Positions 1 to 6,579 of a stretch of 7,784 bases of DNA are shown in pieces (the stretch's first letter is position 1; the number at the start of each line of letters is the position of its first letter). The DNA is taken from the NCBI GenBank assembly GCA_050299335.1, contig JBNKVT010000057.1, positions 1 to 7,784 of the forward strand, written 5' to 3'. The stretch comes from JBNKVT01 sp050299335 (GTDB lineage: Bacteria; Pseudomonadota; Alphaproteobacteria; Rhodobacterales; Rhodobacteraceae). Under the pieces are notes generated by a model. That model was not told where the DNA came from. It worked only from the letters and a program-made list of their open reading frames with translations, and ran no database searches. Position numbers and translations under genes: made by a program.

Positions 1-479
1 AGGGCGCGGACCTGATAGTGACGTCCGGAGGGGCATCGGTGGGCGACCATGACCTGATCGGCCCGGTCGCAGCCGAGCTGGGAATGGAACAGAGCTTTTA
101 CAAGGTGGCGATGCGGCCCGGCAAGCCGTTGATGGCCGGACGGTTGGGTGACGCGATGATGCTGGGCCTGCCCGGCAACCCGGTTAGCGCCACGGTCTGC
201 GGCAACGTCTTCCTACGGCCGGTGCTGCGGGCGATGCAAGGGTTGCCTGCCACCGCCCTGCCACGACAAAAGGCACCGCTGGCCGCACCAGTCGCCGCCA
301 ATGGACCGCGTGAACATTACATGCGGGCCAGCCTGGCCGAGGATGGGACCATAGTAGCGGCGGACCGACAGGACAGTTCGCTCTTGTCGGTTCTGACGGG
401 CAGCAATGCCCTGCTCGTGCGTCCGCCCAACGCACCAGCTGCGGTCGACGGCGAAAGCGTTGAATTTATCCTAATCTGA
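1..479 (+). CDS. moeA: Molybdopterin molybdotransferase MoeA, 3' end (5' partial)
   Basis: MoeA inserts molybdate into adenylylated molybdopterin in the last cytoplasmic step of molybdenum cofactor synthesis. The reading frame is open from the window edge, with the first whole codon at nucleotide 3, to a TGA at 477-479, so the 5' part of the gene lies outside. About 158 codons are visible of a protein that is usually about 390-420 residues. Seen directly are the family motifs TSGGASVGDHD, then PGKPLMAG and GLPGNPVSA, which form the active-site region of the MogA-like domain, followed by a C-terminal beta-rich domain. A GTG at 18 would be only an internal codon, because the frame upstream already reads GADLI before TSGG. 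lexA follows after 148 bp with its own promoter. MogA-like cinnamoyl or CinA proteins share the fold, but the PGKP and GLPGNP motifs favour MoeA. Confidence 0.95.
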   Translation, partial: GADLIVTSGGASVGDHDLIGPVAAELGMEQSFYKVAMRPGKPLMAGRLGDAMMLGLPGNPVSATVCGNVFLRPVLRAMQGLPATALPRQKAPLAAPVAANGPREHYMRASLAEDGTIVAADRQDSSLLSVLTGSNALLVRPPNAPAAVDGESVEFILI

Positions 480-544
480 TAACGACTTCTTAACCCTGAA
501 CAGAATGTAATCTGGCAGGCAAACAAGCCGAAAGGCCTAAGTTG

Positions 545-573
545 TTGACACGTATAGAGAACAACCATAGAAC
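545..573 (+). promoter_or_regulatory. Probable sigma-70-type lexA promoter
   Basis: A perfect TTGACA -35 box lies at 545-550. After a 17-bp spacer it is followed by TAGAAC at 568-573, a fair -10 match. The -10 overlaps the second GAAC half-site of the SOS operator, which is the arrangement expected if LexA blocks its own RNA polymerase. The transcript would have a leader of about 45-50 nucleotides. No transcript data are available; the call rests on consensus and position. Confidence 0.65.
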
Positions 574-584
574 ATAGGCAGAAC
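559..584 (+). promoter_or_regulatory. SOS operator: three GAAC half-sites at 11-bp spacing
   Basis: GAAC occurs at 559-562, 570-573 and 581-584, each separated by exactly seven bases. This makes two overlapping copies of GAAC-N7-GAAC, the direct-repeat LexA box known from alphaproteobacteria such as Rhodobacter. The array covers the -10 region and the likely transcription start of lexA, so it should mediate autorepression that is lifted when LexA is cleaved after DNA damage. The match to the known box is seen directly; binding to all three half-sites is inferred. Confidence 0.85.
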
Positions 585-627
585 GCATGCGACGGAAAAC
601 GCGCGCGACACCGAGGGGAAAGAGCAG

Positions 628-1320
628 ATGCTGACCAGAAAACAGATGGATCTTCTGGAATTCATCCACAAGCATATGGCGCGCGATGGTGTGCCGCCAA
701 GTTTCGACGAAATGAAGGACGCGCTGGATCTGCGGTCCAAATCCGGCATTCACCGCCTTATCACGGCGCTTGAAGAACGTGGATTCATCCGGCGCCTGCC
801 GCACCGCGCACGTGCATTGGAAATCGTGAAGCTTCCCGAGAACCTGGAAAAGAAACTGGGCGGCTTCCAGCCTGAGGTGATCCAGGGCGGCCGCACCGAC
901 CCGCCACGCAATGCCATGCCGGTTGAGGCCGCGGGTGCTGTGGAACTGCCGGTCATGGGCAAGATTGCCGCCGGGGTGCCGATCGAGGCGATTGCCGAAG
1001 TCAGCCATAACGTGGCCGTGCCCGGGCAGATGCTGCGCAACAACAAGCATCACTATGCCCTTGAGGTCAAAGGCGATTCGATGATCGAGGCCGGGATCAA
1101 CGACGGCGATGTGGTGGTGATCCGCGAACAGGCTACCGCCGAGAACGGTGATATCGTCGTGGCGCTCATCGAGGATCAGGAAGCCACCCTCAAACGCCTC
1201 CGCCGCCGCGGCGGCGCCATAGCCCTTGAGGCCGCCAATCCCGCCTACGAGACCCGGGTCTACCGCGAGGACCAGGTGCGCATCCAGGGTCGGCTGGTCG
1301 GCCTCATCCGCACCTACTGA
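628..1320 (+). CDS. lexA: LexA, SOS-response transcriptional repressor and self-cleaving protease
   Basis: LexA represses DNA-damage genes as a dimer. It cleaves itself when stimulated by RecA-ssDNA filaments. The 230-residue product has a winged helix-turn-helix domain at about 1-70 (PPSFDEMKDALDLRSKSGIHRL contains the recognition region), a linker, and an S24 peptidase domain from about 100. The scissile Ala-Gly bond is A102-G103 in EAAGAVELP. The catalytic serine is S151 in KGDSM and the catalytic lysine is K189 in ATLKRL, so the protease looks intact. The length is usual for alphaproteobacteria, which have a longer linker than the 202-residue E. coli protein. The ATG at 628 follows GAGGGG at 613-618, and the first residues MLTRKQ match the family start. 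A tandem SOS operator lies upstream and an intrinsic terminator downstream, so it is probably monocistronic. Confidence 0.97.
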   Translation: MLTRKQMDLLEFIHKHMARDGVPPSFDEMKDALDLRSKSGIHRLITALEERGFIRRLPHRARALEIVKLPENLEKKLGGFQPEVIQGGRTDPPRNAMPVEAAGAVELPVMGKIAAGVPIEAIAEVSHNVAVPGQMLRNNKHHYALEVKGDSMIEAGINDGDVVVIREQATAENGDIVVALIEDQEATLKRLRRRGGAIALEAANPAYETRVYREDQVRIQGRLVGLIRTY

Positions 1321-1371
1321 CCGGAACGGAGCCTCCGGACCCGCCCGGCACGGTGGCCCTCCGGCTCCCGA

Positions 1372-1406
1372 AGAAGGGCCCGCCTCGTGGGGGAGCGGGC
1401 CCTTTT
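1372..1406 (+). terminator. Rho-independent terminator of lexA
   Basis: A perfect 10-bp stem pairs AAGGGCCCGC at 1374-1383 with GCGGGCCCTT at 1395-1404 around an 11-base loop, and it ends in TTTT at 1403-1406. It sits 53 bp past the lexA stop. Two further pairs, one of them G-T, can extend the base. On the minus strand the stem is preceded by AAAA but followed by only a short T-poor stretch, so it is mainly a plus-strand terminator. Confidence 0.9.
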
Positions 1407-1430
1407 CGTTTCAATGGCACCGCAAGAGCA

Positions 1431-1531
1431 TGTCGCGCCAAATCGCATTCACCCCAATCCGCGAACGCGTTTACACTGCAATCGCTGCCTCGCAGGTTGG
1501 GGTGAATACTTGTATCCGTTCAGGCGCGACA
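1431..1531. repeat. Concentric pair of inverted repeats, possible structured RNA or small mobile-element remnant
   Basis: Outer arms TGTCGCGCC (1431-1439) and GGCGCGACA (1523-1531) are perfect 9-bp complements. Inner arms ATTCACCCCAA (1447-1457) and TTGGGGTGAAT (1497-1507) are perfect 11-bp complements. The arms are concentric, so a single RNA or DNA strand could fold into one long interrupted hairpin with internal loops of 7 and 15 bases and a 39-base apical region. The element lies between the lexA terminator and the comEC 3' end. No start codon with a convincing ribosome site or protein-like frame is visible in it. It could be a small RNA, a 3' structure of the comEC transcript, or a remnant of an element with terminal inverted repeats; none of these is shown. 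The structure is certain, the function unknown. Confidence 0.6.
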
Positions 1532-1604
1532 CACTCTAGTTCTCACGGACCCAAAGCCAAATTTCCGTCCTGTCTCCCGGCCTCAACCATTACGAGCGGA
1601 GCAG

Positions 1605-1646
1605 ACTCCCCTCCCCCTGTCAGGGGTAGGGGTTGGGGGAGGGGGG
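1605..1646. repeat. Dispersed intergenic repeat, copy 1: palindrome plus G-run tail
   Basis: Centred on the T at 1620, CCCCTCCCCCTG (1608-1619) pairs with CAGGGGTAGGGG (1621-1632) at 11 of 12 positions. The G-rich arm continues to 1646 as runs of 4, 4, 5 and 6 G with loops of 2, 2 and 1 bases. The stretch 1615-1645 matches 7513-7543 at 28 of 31 positions, and the left half matches 7079-7099. It begins 41 bp beyond the comEC stop, so it would form a hairpin near the 3' end of the comEC transcript, without a U-tract. It resembles the short GC-rich palindromic intergenic repeats common in proteobacteria. Confidence 0.75.
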
Positions 1647-1686
1647 CAGCCGTCCTGAGATAGTATCCGGTATTTTCAACGACTTG

Positions 1687-3726
1687 CTACCTCAGCGTCC
1701 AGGGCCGCCGCCCCGCCACCGGATTCGCGCCGAGACTGCGCAGGCCCTCCTCTTCGACCCAGATCGCCGTTGCCCCTTCCCGCTCCAGCGCCGCCTTTCC
1801 GATAAACACACACGCCCCCTCCGGCGCCGCTTCCCATTTCGGTGCCACCACCAGCGTCCCTGCAGCGCAAGGTTCCGGCCCCGGTTCGGCCGCATTGAGC
1901 CACACAAGCTCCCCAAACCCCGCCAGCGCCACCCGCGTCTCCTGCCGCCCCCGTTCCGTCATCGGCCGCTCTGCCGCCGCCGCCTGATCGACCGCATCGC
2001 CATCATTCTCCAGCCAGGTCTCGGCGGCAAATCCGTGCCCGCGCGCCACGTTCAGCGCCCGGCCTTCCGTGCCCAGCACGCCGACCAGCCGCCCGTTTTC
2101 CGATATCAGCACATCCGGCCGCTCTGTCCCGTGCCACATCACCAGTGCCACCGCCACCGGCACGATACCGGCAAACCGCAACCGCCCCTGCCACAGCAGC
2201 AAGAACAGCCCCCCAAGGCTCACCAGCGCCAGCACCATGGGCGGTCCGCTCGGCACCAGCCTGAGCGCCCCGTCGAGCCCCGCGACCCAGCCCGCCACCC
2301 AGAGGATGAAGGCAATTCCCCGGTCCATCAACCAGAAGCCGATCCCCGACAGCCCCAGCGGCCAGAGGCAGAAGGTCAGCACCGCCGCCGGCATCACCAC
2401 CATGCCCATCACCGGCACCGCCAGCACGTTCGCCAGCAGCCCGAATTGCGAGAACTGATTGAAATGAAACGCCGAAAACGGCGCCGTCGCCATCCCGGCC
2501 ACGGCGGAGGTAAACGCCACCATCAGCACAGGCCTGACCCAGCGCCCCCGCCCGTAGGCCAGCCCCTGCCACCACGGATAGCGGCGCAGCTCGTTGAACC
2601 CTGCCACCAGCGCCGTCGTCGCCGCAAACGACATCTGAAACCCCGCCTCGGTCAGGCTCTCGGGCGTCCTTATCAGCACGATCATAGCCGCAATCGCCAC
2701 GGCCCTGAGCGTGAATGCCGGCCGGTCAAGCATCACCGCCACCAGTACCACGGCGGCCATTATGAAAGCTCGCTCCGTTGCCACCGCTGCCCCCGAAAGC
2801 GCCAGATATCCGAACCCGGCCACCAGAGCCACGCCGGCAGCGATTTTCTTCGCCGGCACCCGCAGCGCCACCATCGGTACCAGCGCCAACCCGTAGCGGA
2901 TTGCGGCAAAGACGATCCCGGTCAGAAGCCCCATATGCAGCCCCGAGATCGCCAGAAGATGCGCCAGATTCGAGGCCCTCAGATCCACCAGCAAATCCGG
3001 ATCAATCGCCGACCGATCCCCGGTCAGGATCGCCGCCGCAAACGCCCCCGTTCGCTCCGGCATATGCGCCCGGATCGCATCCGCCATCGCCATCCGAAGC
3101 GCCAGGAGCCGCACAGCGACGCCCGAAACCTCCGGCGGCCCGATTGTCACAACCGGATCACGGGCATAACCCACGGCCCCAAGCCTGTGAAACCACGCGT
3201 ATTTCCGGAAATCGAACCCTCCGGGCTCCACCGGCGCCCCGGGAGGCCCCAGCCGCACCTGCCCGGCGACCCGCGCGCCCGCCTCCGGCACCGCCTCGGC
3301 AACCTCCCCATGCATCGAGAACCGCACCCGCGCCGGTGTCCGCTCAACAGCAACCCCCGGCAGATAAACCCGATCCAGCGTGATCCGCAAAGCATTCGAG
3401 GCAGACCGGTCCACCCCCACGACCCGCCCCTCCACCGGACCATAGTAATACCAGCCCAGCACCGGTGCCCCCACGCGCTCCGTCCGCCAGGCGGCATTGG
3501 CGAAGCCCAGGCACCCGATCCCGATCAGCGCCAGCAGAAAGCCGAGGCGAAGCCCCGCGATCAGCGCCAGTGCGCCAAAGACAGCCAGAAAACTCACCAC
3601 ACCCGCCGCCGGTTCGACCTTCAGCGCGAAATAGATCCCGATCCCGGTTCCGAAGGACACAGGCAGCCACAGGGCGCGGACAGGCCGCTGCGCCTCCCAG
3701 ATGGCAGGGAAATCCGGCATCGGCAC
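1687..3726 (-). CDS. comEC: ComEC/Rec2-family DNA-uptake channel protein
   Basis: ComEC is the inner-membrane channel that passes single-stranded DNA into the cytoplasm during natural transformation. The 679-residue product has hydrophobic N-terminal segments (about 17-78), an OB-like DUF4131 region (about 80-200), and then the multi-spanning Competence domain (about 228-510). Characteristic motifs are LTGDRSAID at 234-242, HLLAISGLHMGLL at 256-268, SGAAVATERAFIM at 311-323 and GFQMSF at 362-367. The C-terminal 150 residues are soluble but contain no HxHxDH metallo-beta-lactamase motif, and the protein is shorter than the 750-800-residue ComEC of Bacillus, as in many alphaproteobacterial homologues. 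The GTG at 3726 is chosen because GAGGAAG (3733-3739, minus strand) lies six bases upstream; an ATG two codons later (3720) would be 12 bases away. The stop is TAG. It is divergent from gltX. Competence of this organism is not shown by this gene alone. Confidence 0.93.
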   Translation of the reverse strand: MPMPDFPAIWEAQRPVRALWLPVSFGTGIGIYFALKVEPAAGVVSFLAVFGALALIAGLRLGFLLALIGIGCLGFANAAWRTERVGAPVLGWYYYGPVEGRVVGVDRSASNALRITLDRVYLPGVAVERTPARVRFSMHGEVAEAVPEAGARVAGQVRLGPPGAPVEPGGFDFRKYAWFHRLGAVGYARDPVVTIGPPEVSGVAVRLLALRMAMADAIRAHMPERTGAFAAAILTGDRSAIDPDLLVDLRASNLAHLLAISGLHMGLLTGIVFAAIRYGLALVPMVALRVPAKKIAAGVALVAGFGYLALSGAAVATERAFIMAAVVLVAVMLDRPAFTLRAVAIAAMIVLIRTPESLTEAGFQMSFAATTALVAGFNELRRYPWWQGLAYGRGRWVRPVLMVAFTSAVAGMATAPFSAFHFNQFSQFGLLANVLAVPVMGMVVMPAAVLTFCLWPLGLSGIGFWLMDRGIAFILWVAGWVAGLDGALRLVPSGPPMVLALVSLGGLFLLLWQGRLRFAGIVPVAVALVMWHGTERPDVLISENGRLVGVLGTEGRALNVARGHGFAAETWLENDGDAVDQAAAAERPMTERGRQETRVALAGFGELVWLNAAEPGPEPCAAGTLVVAPKWEAAPEGACVFIGKAALEREGATAIWVEEEGLRSLGANPVAGRRPWTLR

Positions 3727-3800
3727 CTTGTTCTTCCTCGTCCAAATGTCCTAGATAGCGCCCGAGAATAGGTAAATTCTGGTTTCCAAGAGGTTAAACA
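3727..3800. promoter_or_regulatory. Divergent comEC/gltX intergenic promoter region with both ribosome sites
   Basis: These 74 bases must hold the start signals for both divergent genes. On the plus strand AAGAGG (3788-3793) lies seven bases before the gltX ATG. On the minus strand GAGGAAG (3733-3739) lies six bases before the comEC GTG and decides that start. A plausible plus-strand promoter is TTGTTC (3728-3733), an 18-base spacer, then TAGATA (3752-3757). The same hexamer reads TATCTA on the minus strand and could serve comEC, but I see no good -35 box for that direction. The ribosome sites are firm, the promoter boxes tentative. Confidence 0.45.
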
Positions 3801-5222
3801 ATGGCTCCCAGCCAAGGCCGCAAGGTCGTGACCCGCTTTGCCCCGTCGCCCACCGGCTTTCTGCATATCGGCGGGGCGCGGACAGCCCTTTTCAACTGGC
3901 TCTTCGCCCGCCACCACCAGGGCACGTTCCTTTTGCGCATCGAGGACACCGACCGCAACCGCTACACCCCCGAAGCCGTCGATGCCATCTACGACGCCCT
4001 CAAGTGGCTCGGCCTCGACTGGGACGGAGACCCCCTCTCCCAGTTCTCCCGCGCAGACCGCCACCGCGATGTCGCGGAAAGCATGGTCGCAAACGGCACC
4101 GCCTATCGCTGCTATTCCACCCGCGAGGAAATCGACGCCTTCCGCGAACAGGCAAAGGCCGAAGGCCGCCCGCCCCTCTTCCGCTCGCCCTGGCGCGACA
4201 GCGACAAGACCCCGCCCGCAGGAGCCGACCACGTCATCCGCCTCAAGGCCCCCCAGACCGGCGAGACCGTGATCGAGGACGCCGTCCAGGGCCGTGTCAA
4301 CTGGAAAAACGACACGCTCGACGACCTGATCCTGCTCCGTTCCGACGGCACCCCCACCTACATGCTGGCCGTCGTCGTCGATGACCACGACATGGGGGTC
4401 ACCCACGTCATCCGCGGCGACGACCACCTCACCAATGCCGCCCGTCAGGCCCTCATCTACCAGGGCAACGGCTGGGAGACACCGATCTTCGCCCATATCC
4501 CCCTGATCCACGGCCCGGACGGGTCGAAATTCTCCAAACGCCACGGCGCCCCCGGCGTCGAGGATTACCGCGCCATCGGCTACCCGGCGGAGGCGATGCG
4601 CAACTACCTCGTCAAACTCGGCTGGAGCCACGGCGATGATGAATTTTTCACGACAGCGCAGGCAATTGACTGGTTCAACCTCGACGCGATCGGCAAGGCC
4701 CCGGCCCGGTTCGACCTGAAAAAACTGGAGGCTTTGTCGGGCCAGCATATCCGCGCCATGGACGACGAAACCCTCACGGAAGAAGTTGCAAATTTTGCTG
4801 CAATGCAAAAGAATTCGCCGTTAACCGAACAGCAACGCTCCACGTTGCTAAGTGCGATGCCGGGGCTGAAGGAGCGCGCACGAACATTGGCAGAGATACT
4901 TGATATGGCTCATTATTTCCTCGGAGAACGGCCCTTCGTCCCTGACGAGAAGGCCGCCCAGCAGCTCGATTCGGTATCCCGTGGTATGCTGAAGCGATTG
5001 ACCTCGCACCTGCAAAATGCTAGCTGGACGCCTGACGAGATCGAAGCGCATATTCGCGCCTTCTCCGAAACCGAAGGGCTGAAACTCGGCAAGGTTGCGC
5101 AACCCTTACGCGCCGCATTGACCGGACGCACGATCTCTCCAAGCGTCTTTGACGTGATGGCCACCATCGGCAGGGACGAAACCCTGCTGCGGCTCGAAGA
5201 CGCGACGCGGGAAGCCGCATGA
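3801..5222 (+). CDS. gltX: Glutamyl-tRNA synthetase (class I)
   Basis: This enzyme charges tRNA-Glu with glutamate in the cytoplasm using ATP. In alphaproteobacteria, which often carry two GltX paralogues, one copy may also mischarge tRNA-Gln for later amidation. The 473 residues begin with a Rossmann catalytic domain: RFAPSPTGFLHIGGAR at 12-27 contains the HIGH-type signature, and KFSKRHGAPGV at 243-253 is the KMSKS-type loop. Other family signatures are RIEDTDR at 46-52 and RGDDHLTN at 205-212. An alpha-helical anticodon-binding domain follows from about 320. The cysteine cluster of zinc-binding GluRS is missing: only C104 is seen in YRCYST. The ATG at 3801 has AAGAGG seven bases upstream. 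Third codon positions are much less GC-rich from about 4640 to the end than before (26/50 against 41/50 in two sampled blocks). gltA follows after 46 bp. Confidence 0.97.
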   Translation: MAPSQGRKVVTRFAPSPTGFLHIGGARTALFNWLFARHHQGTFLLRIEDTDRNRYTPEAVDAIYDALKWLGLDWDGDPLSQFSRADRHRDVAESMVANGTAYRCYSTREEIDAFREQAKAEGRPPLFRSPWRDSDKTPPAGADHVIRLKAPQTGETVIEDAVQGRVNWKNDTLDDLILLRSDGTPTYMLAVVVDDHDMGVTHVIRGDDHLTNAARQALIYQGNGWETPIFAHIPLIHGPDGSKFSKRHGAPGVEDYRAIGYPAEAMRNYLVKLGWSHGDDEFFTTAQAIDWFNLDAIGKAPARFDLKKLEALSGQHIRAMDDETLTEEVANFAAMQKNSPLTEQQRSTLLSAMPGLKERARTLAEILDMAHYFLGERPFVPDEKAAQQLDSVSRGMLKRLTSHLQNASWTPDEIEAHIRAFSETEGLKLGKVAQPLRAALTGRTISPSVFDVMATIGRDETLLRLEDATREAA

Positions 5223-5225
5223 ATT

Positions 5226-5234
5226 TGCTATAAC
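5226..5234 (+). promoter_or_regulatory. Possible extended -10 element for gltA
   Basis: TGCTATAAC at 5226-5234, just after the gltX stop, resembles an extended -10 (TGnTATAAT). No recognisable -35 box is found 16-18 bp upstream, where the sequence is GC-rich coding DNA. It lies 35 bp before the gltA ATG, so a transcript could start inside the spacer and give gltA expression independent of gltX. An AT-rich hexamer in such a GC-rich context is suggestive only. Confidence 0.3.
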
Positions 5235-5268
5235 GGTGCCAAAGGCCCGGACAGGACAGGGATTGAAC

Positions 5269-6567
5269 ATGACAGATACCACCGGAAAAACCGCGACTAT
5301 CTCCTTTGACGGCAAATCGCTGGATTTTCCGATGAAAAGTCCCAGCCTCGGGCCGGATGTCGTCGATATCGGCAAGCTTTATGCTCAGGGCGATATCTTC
5401 ACCTACGATCCCGGCTTCACCTCGACGGCCGCCTGCGAAAGCGCCATCACCTTCATCGACGGCGACAAGGGCGAGCTTTTGTATCGCGGCTACCCGATCG
5501 ACCAGCTGGCCGCCAAATCCCACTATCTCGAGGTCTGCTACCTCCTGCTCTACGGCGAGTTGCCGACCGCCGCCCAGCTGGAGGATTTCGAGCATCGGGT
5601 GACCCATCACACCATGCTGCACGAACAGATGCAGTATTTCTTCCGCGGCTTCCGCCGTGACGCTCACCCGATGGCCACCGTCTGCGGCGTTGTCGGCGCC
5701 ATGTCGGCTTTTTATCACGATTCAACCGATATCGCCGACCCCTGGCAGCGCGAGGTCGCAACCCTGCGCCTGATCGCCAAGATGCCGACCATCGTCGCCT
5801 GGGCCTACAAATATTCCGTCGGCCAGCCCTTCGTCTATCCGCGCAACGACCTCGATTACGCCTCGAACTTCCTGCACATGTGCTTCGCCGTTCCGGCCGA
5901 GACCTACGAGGTCGATCCGATCCTGTCGCGGGCCATGGACCGTATCTTTACCCTGCACGCGGATCACGAACAGAACGCTTCGACCTCGACCGTGCGTCTG
6001 GCGGGGTCGTCGGGCGCCAACCCGTTCGCCTGCATCGCCGCCGGTGTCGCCTGCCTCTGGGGCCCGGCCCATGGCGGCGCCAACCAGGCCTGCCTCGAAA
6101 TGCTGCGCGAAATCGGCACCGTCGACCGTATCCCGGAATTCGTGGCCCGGGCCAAGGACAAGTCTGACCCTTTCCGCCTGATGGGCTTCGGCCACCGGGT
6201 CTACAAGAATTTCGACCCGCGGGCGAAAGTGATGGAGGAAAGCGCCCGCGAGGTCCTCGGCCTCCTCGGCGTCGGCGACAACCCCTTGCTGCAGGTCGCC
6301 CAGGAACTGGAAAAGATCGCCCTAGAGGACGCCTATTTCATCGAGAAGAAACTCTACCCCAATGTCGATTTCTATTCCGGCATCATCCTCGAGGCCATCG
6401 GCTTTCCCACCTCGATGTTCACCCCGATCTTCGCGCTCGCCCGCACCGTCGGCTGGATCGCGCAGTGGAAAGAAATGCTCGAGGATCCGGTGCAGAAAAT
6501 CGGCCGCCCCCGTCAGCTCTATGTCGGCGCCACCCACCGCGACTATGTGGATGTCGAGAACCGCTAA
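5269..6567 (+). CDS. gltA: Citrate synthase (type II, bacterial)
   Basis: Citrate synthase condenses oxaloacetate with acetyl-CoA to citrate, the entry step of the TCA cycle, in the cytoplasm. The 432 residues fit the Gram-negative type II hexameric class (427 in E. coli). The catalytic triad is visible: H268 in GPAHGGAN, H309 in MGFGHRVYKN and D367 in NVDFYSG. The N-terminal beta-rich domain typical of the NADH-regulated class spans about 1-60 with FTYDPGF at 44-50. The ATG at 5269 is preferred because AGGGA (5258-5262) sits six bases upstream and MTDTTGK fits the family N-terminus; the in-frame GTG at 5236 would add 11 residues and has no ribosome site. It follows gltX by 46 bp and precedes a YbaK-type gene by 12 bp, so all three may be cotranscribed. 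Confidence 0.97.
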   Translation: MTDTTGKTATISFDGKSLDFPMKSPSLGPDVVDIGKLYAQGDIFTYDPGFTSTAACESAITFIDGDKGELLYRGYPIDQLAAKSHYLEVCYLLLYGELPTAAQLEDFEHRVTHHTMLHEQMQYFFRGFRRDAHPMATVCGVVGAMSAFYHDSTDIADPWQREVATLRLIAKMPTIVAWAYKYSVGQPFVYPRNDLDYASNFLHMCFAVPAETYEVDPILSRAMDRIFTLHADHEQNASTSTVRLAGSSGANPFACIAAGVACLWGPAHGGANQACLEMLREIGTVDRIPEFVARAKDKSDPFRLMGFGHRVYKNFDPRAKVMEESAREVLGLLGVGDNPLLQVAQELEKIALEDAYFIEKKLYPNVDFYSGIILEAIGFPTSMFTPIFALARTVGWIAQWKEMLEDPVQKIGRPRQLYVGATHRDYVDVENR

Positions 6568-6579
6568 GGGCGGAGCCGC

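Noticed and set aside
1546..1555. CGGACCCAAA shared in inverted form with 7113-7122 as evidence of a longer repeat unit
   Set aside because: A 10-base match between two places in a window of this size is expected by chance many times, and its distance from the repeat cores differs (about 64 and 18 bp).
1633..3771. Long plus-strand open frame (712 codons) covering the comEC region
   Set aside because: It is an antisense shadow of comEC. Its product is an implausible run of Pro, Arg, His and Gln residues with no domain, while the minus-strand frame carries all ComEC motifs and a ribosome site.
3621..4808. 395-codon minus-strand frame opposite gltX
   Set aside because: It overlaps gltX almost fully, and the gltX frame has complete HIGH- and KMSKS-type signatures. 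The antisense product is typical of GC-rich shadow frames and would also overlap the start of comEC.
5236..5268. N-terminal extension of citrate synthase from a GTG at 5236
   Set aside because: There is no ribosome site before the GTG, while the ATG at 5269 has AGGGA at good spacing and gives the usual family N-terminus and length.
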